Assembly (NCBI GenBank): GCA_902771535.1
Contig: CACXWU010000002.1
Coordinates: 1-64,000, forward strand
From: an uncultured Pseudomonadota bacterium
GTDB lineage: Bacteria > Pseudomonadota > Alphaproteobacteria > UBA3830
Reading direction: 5' to 3'
Length of the DNA stretch: 64,000 bases
Numbering within the stretch: the first letter of the stretch is position 1; every line of letters begins with the position of its first letter. The position numbers and the translations under genes are program-made. Positions 1 to 9,886 of the stretch are shown one piece after another. The notes under the pieces are model-generated. The model saw only the letters and a list, made by a program, of their open reading frames with translations. It was not told where the DNA came from and did not search any database.

Positions 1-53
1 GGAAAAGAAGTATAGAAAAATCATATTTTTTGTGCTATTAATCTACTCGCCGT

Positions 54-127
54 TGGGAAATAGTTTAGCGGTAGAACTCCCGGCTCTGGACCGGGCAACC
101 TTGGTTCGAATCCAGGTTTCCCAGCCA
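54..127 (+). tRNA. tRNA-Gln (anticodon CTG)
   Basis: A complete cloverleaf can be folded by eye. The acceptor strands TGGGAAA and TTTCCCA close it, followed by G73 and an encoded CCA. The anticodon stem CCCGG/CCGGG carries loop CTCTGGA, so the anticodon is CTG, reading CAG. The U1 start is usual for tRNA-Gln. The T-loop reads TTCGAAT. Confidence 0.95.
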
Positions 128-257
128 TTTTTTCGTAGTTTTTGTAGTTTCATTAGAAATAGTTTGTGCATAGGGTTGGGTGGTGTAATCGGACGCAGAG
201 ATACGTACTTGTACGGTGCGAGTGTGTGTTTGAAGGTAATTTGTGTGAGAAGAAAAA

Positions 258-1646
258 ATGAATAAATCTCTATTAGTCGTAAGCTTAGTAGTCACAATTA
301 CAAATATTTTCGGAATGCCTCCAGACGGAAATAGCCGAAAAAGAAGCCTATGTTTATCAGAAACCATCGATAGAGGAAAATGTTCTAACAAAAAGGCAAA
401 AATAAACAAAAATATAATAGAAGTTAACGCAAATAATAAAGCGCAACTAATTAACATTTTCGAGAAAGAACGTTACAACGCTGAGCAGAAAAAAGAAAGA
501 TCGAAAATAATATATCAAAAAACAATGGATCTTTATTTAAAGGAGAAGGATGATAGAACAAGATTTTGTTATTGGACTCCGAAACTTGAAGAGATAAGCA
601 ACGTCACTAGCTCTTGTTCAAATGAAATATCTGAACTAAATCAGATTATCCAATTTATAAAAGACAACCCATTATCAAATTTAGAGATTCCGTTAACATT
701 TGGAAAAGCGCAAAAAAGGATAAATAACGATTCGAAATTTATAGAAATTGTAAATAAAATATTCGGAATAAGTATTCATTCACGAGAAGAAGCAGAAAGT
801 TTAATATGGGAAGCTTTTAATGCTTTTGAACCCTATAAAAAAGGAAAAAATATATTATTTTGGAATGGTAAGGCGTATGTAAACGGGGCTCTCTCCATCT
901 TTCCTGTCTCTGATTTACGTATAAAAGGTAGGAACTATCATTTAACACAATTATACGAAATACTTGGATATAAAAGAGAAGATATTGAAGCAGTAGCAAT
1001 AATATCCAACGGATTTCCACTTTTGAATAAAGCAATAACTTGGTTTTCCATCAAAAATTTTTGGAAAGAAGCGAAAGTACAAAAAGATTCGCAGATAGAT
1101 AAAACTTTACAGAAACATAAAAGATCATGCAGACGATTCTTCCATGAATATATAGAATGTGCTGCAAATTATATAAAAGCGGCCAAAACATTAGGAATAC
1201 GTACAGAAGATCTGGACTTTAGCCAGAAAGGATTGTCAGAACCTCACAACAAAGCAGAGGGGATAGTTCGAGAATTTTTGGATAAATTTGGCGACTATAT
1301 AGGAGAGTTTAACAAAAAAGATCAAAAACAATTTATTGAAAACATGAACCATATAAAAAATTTGTTATACGCCCCTTCTCTGTTGGAGGATTACAGCATA
1401 TATGCCCATACAGAATATATTGTACGTTATTTACAAAAACGTAACAGGGAAAAAACGGAACCAACCTATATGGCCTCATATTACGATATGTGCAGAGATT
1501 GTGAAATTCTGTTTGCTGAATCTACACAGCAAGAAGTCGGAAAAGATAACACGATAATTATTTCGGGATATGATTACAAATTAAGTCGAGGCAGAGGGTA
1601 TCCTCAAATTTTAAGCAATAAAAGCTTTTTGCAGATACAATTGTGA
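258..1646 (+). CDS. secreted protein of unknown function, probably 3'-frameshifted
   Basis: I do not recognise this 462-residue protein. The N-terminus (about residues 1-19) is a Sec-type signal peptide: Lys3, then a hydrophobic run ending near Ile-Phe-Gly. The mature part is Lys/Glu-rich and mostly helical-looking, with no membrane segment. A basic cluster (RKRS at about 28-31, KKAK at about 45-48) follows the signal region. The start is preceded by a GAGAAG ribosome-binding site. The last residues are suspicious: the frame ends just after a T5 run at 1625-1629, and an adjacent frame continues as plausible protein to 1795. Export plus no recognisable enzyme domain would fit a host-directed or envelope protein, but that is inference. 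Confidence 0.6.
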   Translation: MNKSLLVVSLVVTITNIFGMPPDGNSRKRSLCLSETIDRGKCSNKKAKINKNIIEVNANNKAQLINIFEKERYNAEQKKERSKIIYQKTMDLYLKEKDDRTRFCYWTPKLEEISNVTSSCSNEISELNQIIQFIKDNPLSNLEIPLTFGKAQKRINNDSKFIEIVNKIFGISIHSREEAESLIWEAFNAFEPYKKGKNILFWNGKAYVNGALSIFPVSDLRIKGRNYHLTQLYEILGYKREDIEAVAIISNGFPLLNKAITWFSIKNFWKEAKVQKDSQIDKTLQKHKRSCRRFFHEYIECAANYIKAAKTLGIRTEDLDFSQKGLSEPHNKAEGIVREFLDKFGDYIGEFNKKDQKQFIENMNHIKNLLYAPSLLEDYSIYAHTEYIVRYLQKRNREKTEPTYMASYYDMCRDCEILFAESTQQEVGKDNTIIISGYDYKLSRGRGYPQILSNKSFLQIQL

Positions 1647-1795
1647 TAAAAGTGTTGAAAGAAGAGAGGAAAAAGAAGCAAATAGAAGACGGAAACTCCA
1701 GAGCTAACCGAAAGCGAAATAGCGACTATAGTGTTGATGCTTCAGGAATCTCCGTGCCGGAATTTGTTTTACAAATCATATCTGCAGTAGTATAG
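1643..1795 (+). pseudogene. probable out-of-frame C-terminal tail of the upstream secreted protein
   Basis: Immediately after the T5 run at 1625-1629, one other plus frame stays open to the TAG at 1793-1795. It reads as ordinary charged, soluble protein (ADTIVIKVLKEERKKK, then a Gly/Asn/Ser stretch and a hydrophobic end). Adding one T to the run would fuse it to the 462-residue protein without a stop. This may be a real frameshift, a phase-variable tract or a sequencing error. A separate GTG-started peptide from 1643 is possible, but no ribosome-binding site is evident. Confidence 0.4.
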
Positions 1796-1798
1796 GCC

Positions 1799-1981
1799 GG
1801 AATTTCCGAAAATGCTGAGTTACGAAAGATTCATAGCTTTGATGCCTCGGATATTATGTTTTTTAGCGCTGTGGTCTTTTATTAACACGCTCGTGCATAC
1901 AATTTCTATCCTTATCTCTTATCAATTAAAGCCGACTAAACCTTCGATTTCTGGTCAGCACCTCCCACTTTCTAATCTATA
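1799..1981 (+). pseudogene. IS982-family transposase relic with internal deletion
   Basis: The plus frame reading PEFPKMLSYERFIALMPRIL resembles the conserved segment of IS982-type transposases around 'FP.LVSYNRFVELMP'. A few codons later the same frame reads FINTLVHTISILISYQLKP then TKPSI, which resembles the C-terminal '..N.L..LIAY.LKP.KPSI' end of the same family. In an intact element these parts lie roughly 150-200 residues apart and enclose the DDE catalytic core, so the core has been deleted. No terminal inverted repeats or flanking target duplication were found. The family call is by remembered motif, not a search. Confidence 0.55.
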
Positions 1982-2154
1982 ATTGAGGTAATAAATGGAG
2001 GAATAATTGCCCACCATCCATATGTTTTTGTCAATCTTGTGTTATAACTTAGTTGTTTGTTGGTTTTCCAATAAGCCTTCAAAATAAGAAAGCTTTAATA
2101 TACAAAACTTAAAAGAGTGACCGCGACAGCCACTCTGAATTTAAAGGGCAAATT

Positions 2155-3261
2155 TTACTTATCAGCTTTTAAACAGACTTTAATTTCTTTGCATACTTGA
2201 GTGACCAACTCATCGTAATACTTTCCATAAGTCATAAACCCGTGAGCAACTCCCGGACAAATAAACCAATCGACATCTTCACATCTACCGCTTTCGATCA
2301 TATTTTTCACATGCTCAAGCTGCCCATCGAACAGTACATCATATCCTGATGAGACAATTATCTCTTTCGGAAATGCTGCCATATCTTCCTGCAAAACAGG
2401 GAAGATATATTTATTAGAAATATTCTCTGAAGCCTGGCAATTACCTCCCGCTAAATTGTTGGTGTATGCAATCGTCCCCGCTTTCGTAAGTGCCAAGCAG
2501 CTGCCAAAGGATTGAAAGGAACGACTATTAAAATCATTTCCGAGAGCGGGATAAAAAAGCATTGTTGCGTACGGACGCTTCAGTTTTTCCTCATATATCC
2601 TTATACACGCGACACTGCAAAGATGCGCTCCCCCACTGTCTCCACATAACATAAGGCGCTCATAATCGGATTTTGCGAACTTTTTGTAAACATTGATGAC
2701 ATCATTCAAAGCGCACGGATGAGGATTTTCCGGAGCAAGTCTGTAATCAACCGCAAGAACGTCTTTTTGAATAATTTTCGCCAACTTTCTGCAAAGATAA
2801 TCATGTGTTTCCAAATTTCCTTGAGTCCATCCGCCTCCATGGATAAAAATAATTAAATCATCAGTTGGTTCGTCAGCATCCCTATACAATCTTACCGTAA
2901 TTTCGTTCCCATCCGCTTCATTTTTTACAACACTATCTTCAACTGATTTTATATCTTCCAAAGGCCCGCTCAGCGCCATAAACAAACCGTTTCTTTTCTG
3001 CCGAAGAAATTCTGCCTGAGTCAATCCGCAAGATTTATCATACGGATGCTTCTTGAAATCCTCTACAAATTTTGTAAAATGTTGCAGCAATTTTTTGGTT
3101 TCCGAAGAAAGCTCCTGCTTCTTATAAAAATCGTCATGAGCAACCTCTCCCATTTTTATGCTCTTCTTCCCACTCGAAAATTCATATATACCGGCGTCAA
3201 CCGAAAAACACCATGTCAAGCCTATTGCTACAACAAAAAACATTCTGAATAAATTCATCAT
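2155..3261 (-). CDS. exported HSL-family alpha/beta-hydrolase (esterase/lipase-like)
   Basis: This 368-residue protein has a signal peptide (about residues 1-24) and then an alpha/beta-hydrolase of the hormone-sensitive-lipase type. The oxyanion-hole motif HGGGW lies at 141-145, the nucleophile elbow GDSGG at 207-211 (Ser209), the acid at about Asp308 (SGYDVLF) and the catalytic His at about 340 (GVAHGF), so the triad looks intact. Such enzymes hydrolyse short-chain acyl esters; the substrate here is unknown. Most HSL-type esterases are cytosolic, so export to the periplasm or beyond is notable. A GGAGG ribosome-binding site precedes tandem ATG codons (3261 or 3258). It stands alone between decayed DNA and tRNA-Ser. 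Confidence 0.85.
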   Translation of the reverse strand: MMNLFRMFFVVAIGLTWCFSVDAGIYEFSSGKKSIKMGEVAHDDFYKKQELSSETKKLLQHFTKFVEDFKKHPYDKSCGLTQAEFLRQKRNGLFMALSGPLEDIKSVEDSVVKNEADGNEITVRLYRDADEPTDDLIIFIHGGGWTQGNLETHDYLCRKLAKIIQKDVLAVDYRLAPENPHPCALNDVINVYKKFAKSDYERLMLCGDSGGAHLCSVACIRIYEEKLKRPYATMLFYPALGNDFNSRSFQSFGSCLALTKAGTIAYTNNLAGGNCQASENISNKYIFPVLQEDMAAFPKEIIVSSGYDVLFDGQLEHVKNMIESGRCEDVDWFICPGVAHGFMTYGKYYDELVTQVCKEIKVCLKADK

Positions 3262-3538
3262 GATAATTTACCTCCCACTAAACACTACTATGCTATCTAG
3301 AAACGTTCCTCTTGTAAAGTCGCCAGAATGACGATTTAAACTAAATTAAAAGGAAAATCAAATAGTTATAACGAATAGCATCAGCATAACAATCCCTCGC
3401 CGAGAGTTTGCTATTCCCCTCCGAAATAAAATGATATACAAGAAATAAGGAATTTTTTAAAAGCGAACGAGAAGTATAGAGACAATAACAGAAAAATGCA
3501 AAATTAAAACATATGACGAATTTAGGCGATTAAGAGAT

Positions 3539-3628
3539 TGGCGGACAGGGCGAGATTCGAACTCGCGAAAGAGTTACCTCTTTGCCGGTTTTCAAGACCG
3601 GTGCCTTCAACCACTCGGCCACCTGTCC
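3539..3628 (-). tRNA. tRNA-Ser (anticodon TGA)
   Basis: Minus-strand class II tRNA with acceptor GGACAGG/CCTGTCC, discriminator G and encoded CCA. The anticodon stem CCGGT/ACCGG encloses loop CTTGAAA, giving TGA (reads UCA). A long variable arm follows the anticodon arm, as expected for serine tRNA, and the T-loop is TTCGAAT. Confidence 0.95.
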
Positions 3629-3794
3629 GCAAGTACACGTTGCAAGATAATATATTTCTTAATTTATTTCAATATAAATCTAGTCGGTACTACCTCTGAG
3701 TATTTTCTTAACGGCCGGATATTTGATTGTTATAGTTTAATATTAATAATGATACCGAATACCTCAACTAAATTTCATTTTTTCTTAACAAGTT

Positions 3795-4204
3795 ATGAGT
3801 ACAATTAGCAAAAAAGGATAAATACAATGGAAACAATTCGAGAAATAATACTTCATTATCTGGGGAAACGTTAGTAAATCTGGTTTTATTGATACCGTTG
3901 ACTTGCCTGTCTCTCGTATTGTTCTTGGGATACAAATCCATCTGTGCATCTTACAAAGAGCCCAAATACGCAAAAATGAGCTATAGAAAAATTCTCTGGA
4001 TACGCATTTTTAAAATCCACGATCTTCGTACCGTTTGTTTCATGGCTTCTGTATGTAATTATCTTCAAATTTTCCTTGCTCACAGGATTTGGTATTTCTT
4101 GGATTGTTTGGTGTGCAACTATCTGGTGCTGGAGAAAAATTTACAAAAAAATCCGCAAGAACGCCCCTACTAAAGCGCCGACATCGTTTTACAACGGAGA
4201 ATAA
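3795..4204 (+). pseudogene. disrupted small membrane protein (two apparent frameshifts)
   Basis: Three partly overlapping plus frames join into one sensible protein of about 135 residues. ATG 3795 gives MSTISKK and then leaves frame at an A6 run. The next frame gives a polar stretch and a membrane helix (about LVLLIPLTCLSLVLFLGYK). A second slip near 3985 (a TATAGAAAAATTC tract) leads into a frame with two more hydrophobic segments (VPFVSWLLYVIIFKF and GFGISWIVWCATIW) and a basic tail ending at TAA 4202-4204. No single frame is convincing alone. The family is not recognised; the end is faintly reminiscent of TM2-type small membrane proteins. Confidence 0.4.
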
Positions 4205-4231
4205 CGGTATCGAATGCACCTAAAATCATAC

Positions 4232-4264
4232 AAAAAACCCACCGACAATTGCCGATGGGTTTTT
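4232..4264 (-). terminator. intrinsic terminator of groESL, possibly bidirectional
   Basis: Hairpin with arms AAACCCATCGGC and GTCGGTGGGTTT (minus sense), loop about AATT, followed by a T run. It lies about 30 bp past the groEL stop. The plus-strand reading also ends in T residues, so it may stop transcription from both sides. Confidence 0.8.
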
Positions 4265-4296
4265 GCGAACTACAATTTTTTTACAACTTTTGAATT

Positions 4297-5937
<1,641 letters not shown>

Positions 5938-5945
5938 CTATCCCC

Positions 5946-6248
5946 TTATTTGTTCAAAATTCCTAAAATATCAGACTCTTTCATAATTACGTAATCGCAA
6001 CCATCAATCTTTACTTCGTTGCCTCCCCACTTGGAGAACAAAACTTTATCGCCAACCTTTACTTCTAACGGATGAAGGTTACCCTGCTCATCACGAACAC
6101 CACTTCCTACCGCCAAAACCTCTCCTTCAACAGGCTTTTCCTTCGCAGTGTCCGGAATAATTATACCGCCAGGAGTCTTTTCCTCTTGATCCACTCTTTT
6201 GAGCAAAACCCTATCTTTTAAAGGCACAAAATTTACTGTACTAGCCAT
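5946..6248 (-). CDS. groES: co-chaperonin GroES (Hsp10)
   Basis: This 100-residue protein matches GroES throughout: an N-terminal [10 protein letters not shown], the mobile-loop region [12 protein letters not shown] that contacts GroEL, and a C-terminal [15 protein letters not shown] strand. It caps the GroEL ring. It is the first gene of the groES-groEL operon, with a GGGAG ribosome-binding site about 6 nt before ATG. No CIRCE repeat (the HrcA site) was seen upstream. Confidence 0.97.
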   Translation of the reverse strand: MASTVNFVPLKDRVLLKRVDQEEKTPGGIIIPDTAKEKPVEGEVLAVGSGVRDEQGNLHPLEVKVGDKVLFSKWGGNEVKIDGCDYVIMKESDILGILNK

Positions 6249-6278
6249 TTATAACTCCCAATATATTGATCTCGAATC

Positions 6279-6306
6279 ATGATATCACTTACCCTAAAAA
6301 GTTCAA
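6279..6306 (-). promoter_or_regulatory. candidate groESL promoter
   Basis: Minus strand TTGAAC, 16-nt spacer, TATCAT, about 30 bp before groES. It looks like a housekeeping sigma-70 promoter. A clear sigma-32 consensus (CCCCAT-type -10) and a CIRCE operator are both absent. Confidence 0.5.
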
Positions 6307-6385
6307 TAAAAAAACTTTCATAAAATTAACCTAATCTTAAGGATTTACAGCATAAACTTGTCTTGTTGAATTAAATAGGTGATAA

Positions 6386-7378
6386 ATGTATAAAAATTTT
6401 TCGTATATATTCGGTCTAGGTGTGTTGCTACTATTAACGGCATGTGACAATGGAGATAAGAAAGCGACTGATGATAAGCAAAAAGTCGCTGAATCTCAAA
6501 AGTTAATACATATACAAAATGAGAAAACCGAACCAGTTAAAGAAATTTCTTCAAAAAACCAGACAGAGTCAGGAACAAAAGATAACGATATCTATGCAGA
6601 TATCAACAAACCTATCGAGTCGAAAATCCCTAGTTCAGAGACCAAAAGCGATGTAGAAACGGGCCATGAAATTAATATCGAGGAAGTAAAAACCGAGGAA
6701 GATATTGCTGTCCCTTCTCAAAATGAAGAACCTGTCGCGAATATCGAATCTGCAAGTGTAATAACTGTCGATTCAACGCCTGAATCTAATACAGAAAAGG
6801 TAATTCAGGAAGAAGGTCCAAAATCTGAAGAAACCCAACCTGTAGATATCGTAAATGATGAGCCGAAAGTAGAAGAAGTTCAATCGACAGAGGTTCCAAA
6901 TAATGCAGAGCCAACCGTTGTAGCAAACGAAGGAAATACAGAAAATTCCAGTAACGTTCCGGAAGTTTCCGTAGAATCTAATGTTCCGGTAGTTTCGGAA
7001 GAACCTGTTGAAGACAAATCTTCTGCGGAAATCCGTTTAGATTCGGAACCAGCTCCAGTCATGGATGAAGTCCCTGTTCAAGAGGTTGTTAATGAATCGG
7101 AACCAGCTCCAATTATGAATGAGTCCACGGGCCAGGAAGTTGTTAATGAATCGGAACCAGCTCCAATTATGAATGAGTCCACGGGCCAGGAAGTTGTTAA
7201 TGAATCGGAACCAGCTCCAGTCATGGATGAGTCCACGGGCCAGGAAGTTGTTAATGAATCGGAACCAGCCCCAGTTATGAATGAAGTCCCTGCTCAAGAG
7301 GTTGTTAATGAATCGGAACCAGCCCCAACTACGGATGAAGCCGCTATCCGAGAGGTTGTTAACAAAACCGAAAATTAA
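6386..7378 (+). CDS. acidic repeat lipoprotein
   Basis: This 330-residue protein begins with a lipoprotein signal (hydrophobic residues 6-18 and lipobox LLTAC, acylated Cys at about 20). The rest is low-complexity, very rich in Glu, Val, Pro, Ser and Asn and probably disordered. From Ser220 it contains six consecutive 18-residue repeats of type SEPAP-(V/I)M-(D/N)E-x-QEVVNE, ending at residue 327. No enzymatic domain is present. The acylated N-terminus would tether an extended acidic chain to a membrane. It has its own terminator and faces away from groESL. Role unknown. Confidence 0.75.
   Translation: MYKNFSYIFGLGVLLLLTACDNGDKKATDDKQKVAESQKLIHIQNEKTEPVKEISSKNQTESGTKDNDIYADINKPIESKIPSSETKSDVETGHEINIEEVKTEEDIAVPSQNEEPVANIESASVITVDSTPESNTEKVIQEEGPKSEETQPVDIVNDEPKVEEVQSTEVPNNAEPTVVANEGNTENSSNVPEVSVESNVPVVSEEPVEDKSSAEIRLDSEPAPVMDEVPVQEVVNESEPAPIMNESTGQEVVNESEPAPIMNESTGQEVVNESEPAPVMDESTGQEVVNESEPAPVMNEVPAQEVVNESEPAPTTDEAAIREVVNKTEN
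7043..7366 (+). repeat. six tandem 54-bp repeats within the lipoprotein gene
   Basis: The six in-frame copies are of equal length (54 bp, 18 codons). Copies 2 and 3 are identical in protein and virtually identical in DNA; copies 4 and 5 differ by a few bases; copies 1 and 6 are the most diverged. This is the pattern expected from recent slippage or unequal crossover. Confidence 0.9.
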
Positions 7379-7401
7379 AAGTTTACACATTTTATGACCT
7401 T

Positions 7402-7440
7402 AAGAGGATCGTTGTTTTATGCCGGTCCTCCTCTTTTTTT
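7402..7440 (+). terminator. intrinsic terminator after the repeat lipoprotein gene
   Basis: Arms AAGAGGA and TCCTCTT enclose an imperfectly paired middle, followed by seven T residues, 24 bp after the stop codon. Confidence 0.65.
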
Positions 7441-7474
7441 GTCTCATTAACTTAGAACTTTGTTGATTTAAAAA

Positions 7475-8365
7475 TTAACGGTCTTTTCTTGTCACTTTTC
7501 GGCTTATCATTGCAATGTCATCGTATTCATAAAATCCCTTTTTGGATTTTCTGCCCAAAAATCCTTTTTCGACATATTCCTCCAGCAATGGACACGGTCT
7601 GTATTTATTTTTTTCTCCCAGCTCTTTTTGCAGAGTTTTGAGAATGGCTAGCACCGTATCCAATCCGATCAAATCGGCAAGAGCCAGAGGCCCTATTGGG
7701 TGATTTGCCCCTAATTTTAAGGCTTCATCTATATGTTCTGCCGTCGATATATTCTCATACAAGGCATATATTGCCTCATTAATCATAGGAATCAGAACTC
7801 TGTTAAGTACGAATCCCGGGGCATTCTTTGAATAAATCGGGTATTTCCCCAATTGCTTGGCTAGATTCCAAAAATAATTATAGGTTTCGTCGCTTGTATG
7901 ATATCCCCTTATCACTTCAACCAATTGCATAATCGGAGGCGGGTTCATAAAGTGAAACCCTATAAATTTATCAGGATAAGGCAACATTTGAGACAACGAA
8001 GTTATGGATAAAGATGAAGTATTACTGGCAACGTAGCTATCTTCAGATAAATATTGCGCAAGCTTATACAGTATATTCGTCTTAATATCGAAACTTTCAA
8101 AAGCCGACTCTATAAAAATCTGACAGTCAGCAAGATCATCCATCTTTTCAACAAACTTCACTCTGTCGATAATCGCTTCGACGGGTTCTTCCAAATGTCC
8201 CTTATCAGCTAATCTCGCAAGTGAATGTTCCATTCGCATTTTCGATTTATACAAAATTTGCGAAGAAATATCATAAATTGAAACTTTAAACCCTGCCGTA
8301 GCGAACACCTGAGCTATTCCACTCCCCATTTGTCCTGCGCCGATAACCGCTGTCATGTTGCTCAT
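7475..8365 (-). CDS. 3-hydroxybutyryl-CoA dehydrogenase
   Basis: This 296-residue protein has the usual length for the short, monofunctional family. The N-terminal Rossmann fold has GAGQMGSG at 9-16 and a following Asp (YDIS). The catalytic His is about 138 in GFHFMNPPP, with partner Glu150, and NAPGFVLNRV starts at about 181. It interconverts acetoacetyl-CoA and 3-hydroxybutyryl-CoA with NAD(P)H. With the phasin at 22.7 kb it suggests polyhydroxybutyrate or short-chain acyl-CoA metabolism. It lies 158 bp downstream of rppH and may have its own promoter. A GGAG site precedes the ATG. Confidence 0.92.
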   Translation of the reverse strand: MSNMTAVIGAGQMGSGIAQVFATAGFKVSIYDISSQILYKSKMRMEHSLARLADKGHLEEPVEAIIDRVKFVEKMDDLADCQIFIESAFESFDIKTNILYKLAQYLSEDSYVASNTSSLSITSLSQMLPYPDKFIGFHFMNPPPIMQLVEVIRGYHTSDETYNYFWNLAKQLGKYPIYSKNAPGFVLNRVLIPMINEAIYALYENISTAEHIDEALKLGANHPIGPLALADLIGLDTVLAILKTLQKELGEKNKYRPCPLLEEYVEKGFLGRKSKKGFYEYDDIAMISRKVTRKDR

Positions 8366-8523
8366 ATTTTCATCTCCATCCTTATCTCTCTTCCGGAACT
8401 ATTTTATTCATGCATGCGGTTAATTCTGAATTTTATCGAATTTTTTCATTGCAAATGTTTACACTTTTTCCATAGAATTCCGCAACATATCGATATTATG
8501 AAACACAAACTATTAACAAAATT

Positions 8524-8985
8524 TTAACGTAATAAATTTAATTCAGAAAAAGCTGCTTTATAGCATTTGTATTTAAAATCTACGATGAAGTTCAAAATTC
8601 CCTCTACGGATTCCCATTTCCAGCGACGAAATTCTTGCGTATTATAATTTAAATTTACTTCAGAATCATTCCCTGTAAATTCAAACATTGTAAAACACAG
8701 CTCCTGACCTCTATATTTCAGCGCTCCGTATTTTTTCATCATTCGATCTTGAGAATATTGAGAAAAATCATATTTATATAAATTACGTGTCTGGGTCAAA
8801 AACTTTACCGAAGAAACCCCTGTTTCCTCCAGCAATTCCCTCTTGGCCGCCTCCAAATACGACTCGTCACTATCCACCCCTCCCTGCGGAAGCTGCCAGG
8901 CATTCTTGGTATCTAACCTTTCAGCGACAAAGATCAGGTTATCTTTTTTCAAAACAATTGCAACGCATTTTCTATAGGGAAGCAT
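8524..8985 (-). CDS. rppH: RNA pyrophosphohydrolase (Nudix)
   Basis: This 153-residue protein is a Nudix hydrolase. The complete Nudix box runs from Gly35 to Val57 (GGVDSDES..REL.EETGV) and is preceded by WQLPQGG as in RppH. The enzyme removes pyrophosphate from the 5' end of mRNA and so starts decay. It overlaps the end of the deacetylase-like gene by 14 bp and is the last gene of the galU-ugd-envC-ctpA operon, a position conserved in alphaproteobacteria. Confidence 0.92.
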   Translation of the reverse strand: MLPYRKCVAIVLKKDNLIFVAERLDTKNAWQLPQGGVDSDESYLEAAKRELLEETGVSSVKFLTQTRNLYKYDFSQYSQDRMMKKYGALKYRGQELCFTMFEFTGNDSEVNLNYNTQEFRRWKWESVEGILNFIVDFKYKCYKAAFSELNLLR

Positions 8986-9886
8986 TTTTTTTACCGAAAC
9001 TAACAGGAACCAGCTTTACCCCTTTAGGAAGAGCTTCCATGACATCATCCAGCTGCTTTGAGCTTACGATAATCGTGTCTTTTTCTTTCAATTGATCAGA
9101 ATCTTGAAAAACTTTTGCTCGCAAGGTTTTCAAATTGATTCTTTCTGATATTTCATTGATGACATCACTATCATCCTCGATATTCAGGAGAGCCATCCCA
9201 CGTTGCGAAAGCTCCTTGGCAATGATTTCCATATCTTTTCCGGATTTCGTCACAAGAGAATCGCAAGTATTTGCTATTCCTATGGCATATTTTGTCGAAG
9301 ACATTAAATAGTACAGCTTATCTCTAACTTCATCCGAAGAAGCATTCGCTAAAAACGGAGAAACTGTTTCTTTTTTATCCAAAGGAATCGAAGATTGAGT
9401 CGGCAACTGAATAAAGAACTCATGCCCGGAAGATACTATAATTTCAGCAATCTTACTTAGATTATCTACATAATGCGGAACAATAAACGAAACTTTTGCA
9501 TCAGAAAAACGAGCTATGATATTTTGTATATTTCCTTCAGTTGCATTTGGAACCAAAACAGCTAATTTTAAATACCCGTTCTTTAAGCAATCTTCCTCAT
9601 AATCAATGGTGGCCGAATAAGCATCAAATATCTTAGAAGGATCAGATTGCTTCCGAGGAAGAACTCCGTATTTTGTTCTTACGTACAAACTTATCGGTTC
9701 GCTTTTTGTTTCCTCATCGGAATTCGACTCATCTACGGAAAAATCCTTGTCTATTAATATCCTGCATTGATAAACAGAATTCCTATCTTGGACATGTCTG
9801 TGCCACAACTCGACTCCCGACACAAAAGCAGCGAATCCTCCAAAAAATACGAGCCAACGAACCTTATTTTGCATTATTCTTTTCAC
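8972..9886 (-). CDS. divergent polysaccharide deacetylase (YibQ/DUF610 family)
   Basis: This 304-residue protein has one N-terminal membrane anchor (about residues 10-25) and a periplasmic domain of the divergent polysaccharide deacetylase type. Landmarks are the LAVLVPNAT strand, FIQLPTQSSIPLD and the PFLANAS...L-x-Y-L-x-S segment that in relatives reads LLT-type. The family role is unproven; it regularly sits between ctpA and rppH next to envC and is thought to act on envelope polysaccharide. It overlaps ctpA by 23 bp. The start is GTG 9886, or ATG 9874. Conserved deacetylase His residues are not obvious, so enzymatic activity is doubtful. Confidence 0.78.
   Translation of the reverse strand: MKRIMQNKVRWLVFFGGFAAFVSGVELWHRHVQDRNSVYQCRILIDKDFSVDESNSDEETKSEPISLYVRTKYGVLPRKQSDPSKIFDAYSATIDYEEDCLKNGYLKLAVLVPNATEGNIQNIIARFSDAKVSFIVPHYVDNLSKIAEIIVSSGHEFFIQLPTQSSIPLDKKETVSPFLANASSDEVRDKLYYLMSSTKYAIGIANTCDSLVTKSGKDMEIIAKELSQRGMALLNIEDDSDVINEISERINLKTLRAKVFQDSDQLKEKDTIIVSSKQLDDVMEALPKGVKLVPVSFGKKNASL

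Noticed and set aside
65-457. 130-codon minus-strand frame across tRNA-Gln
   Set aside because: Its C-terminal part is the antisense of the tRNA (a GNLDSNQG-type shadow), a known annotation artefact, and the rest is antisense to the secreted-protein gene.
6249-6385. CIRCE/HrcA operator before groES
   Set aside because: I looked for TTAGCACTC-N9-GAGTGCTAA and found no match.
7037-7390. 117-codon minus frame with repeated WFRFINN units
   Set aside because: It is the antisense translation of the 54-bp repeat array; the plus-strand lipoprotein has the signal peptide and ribosome-binding context.
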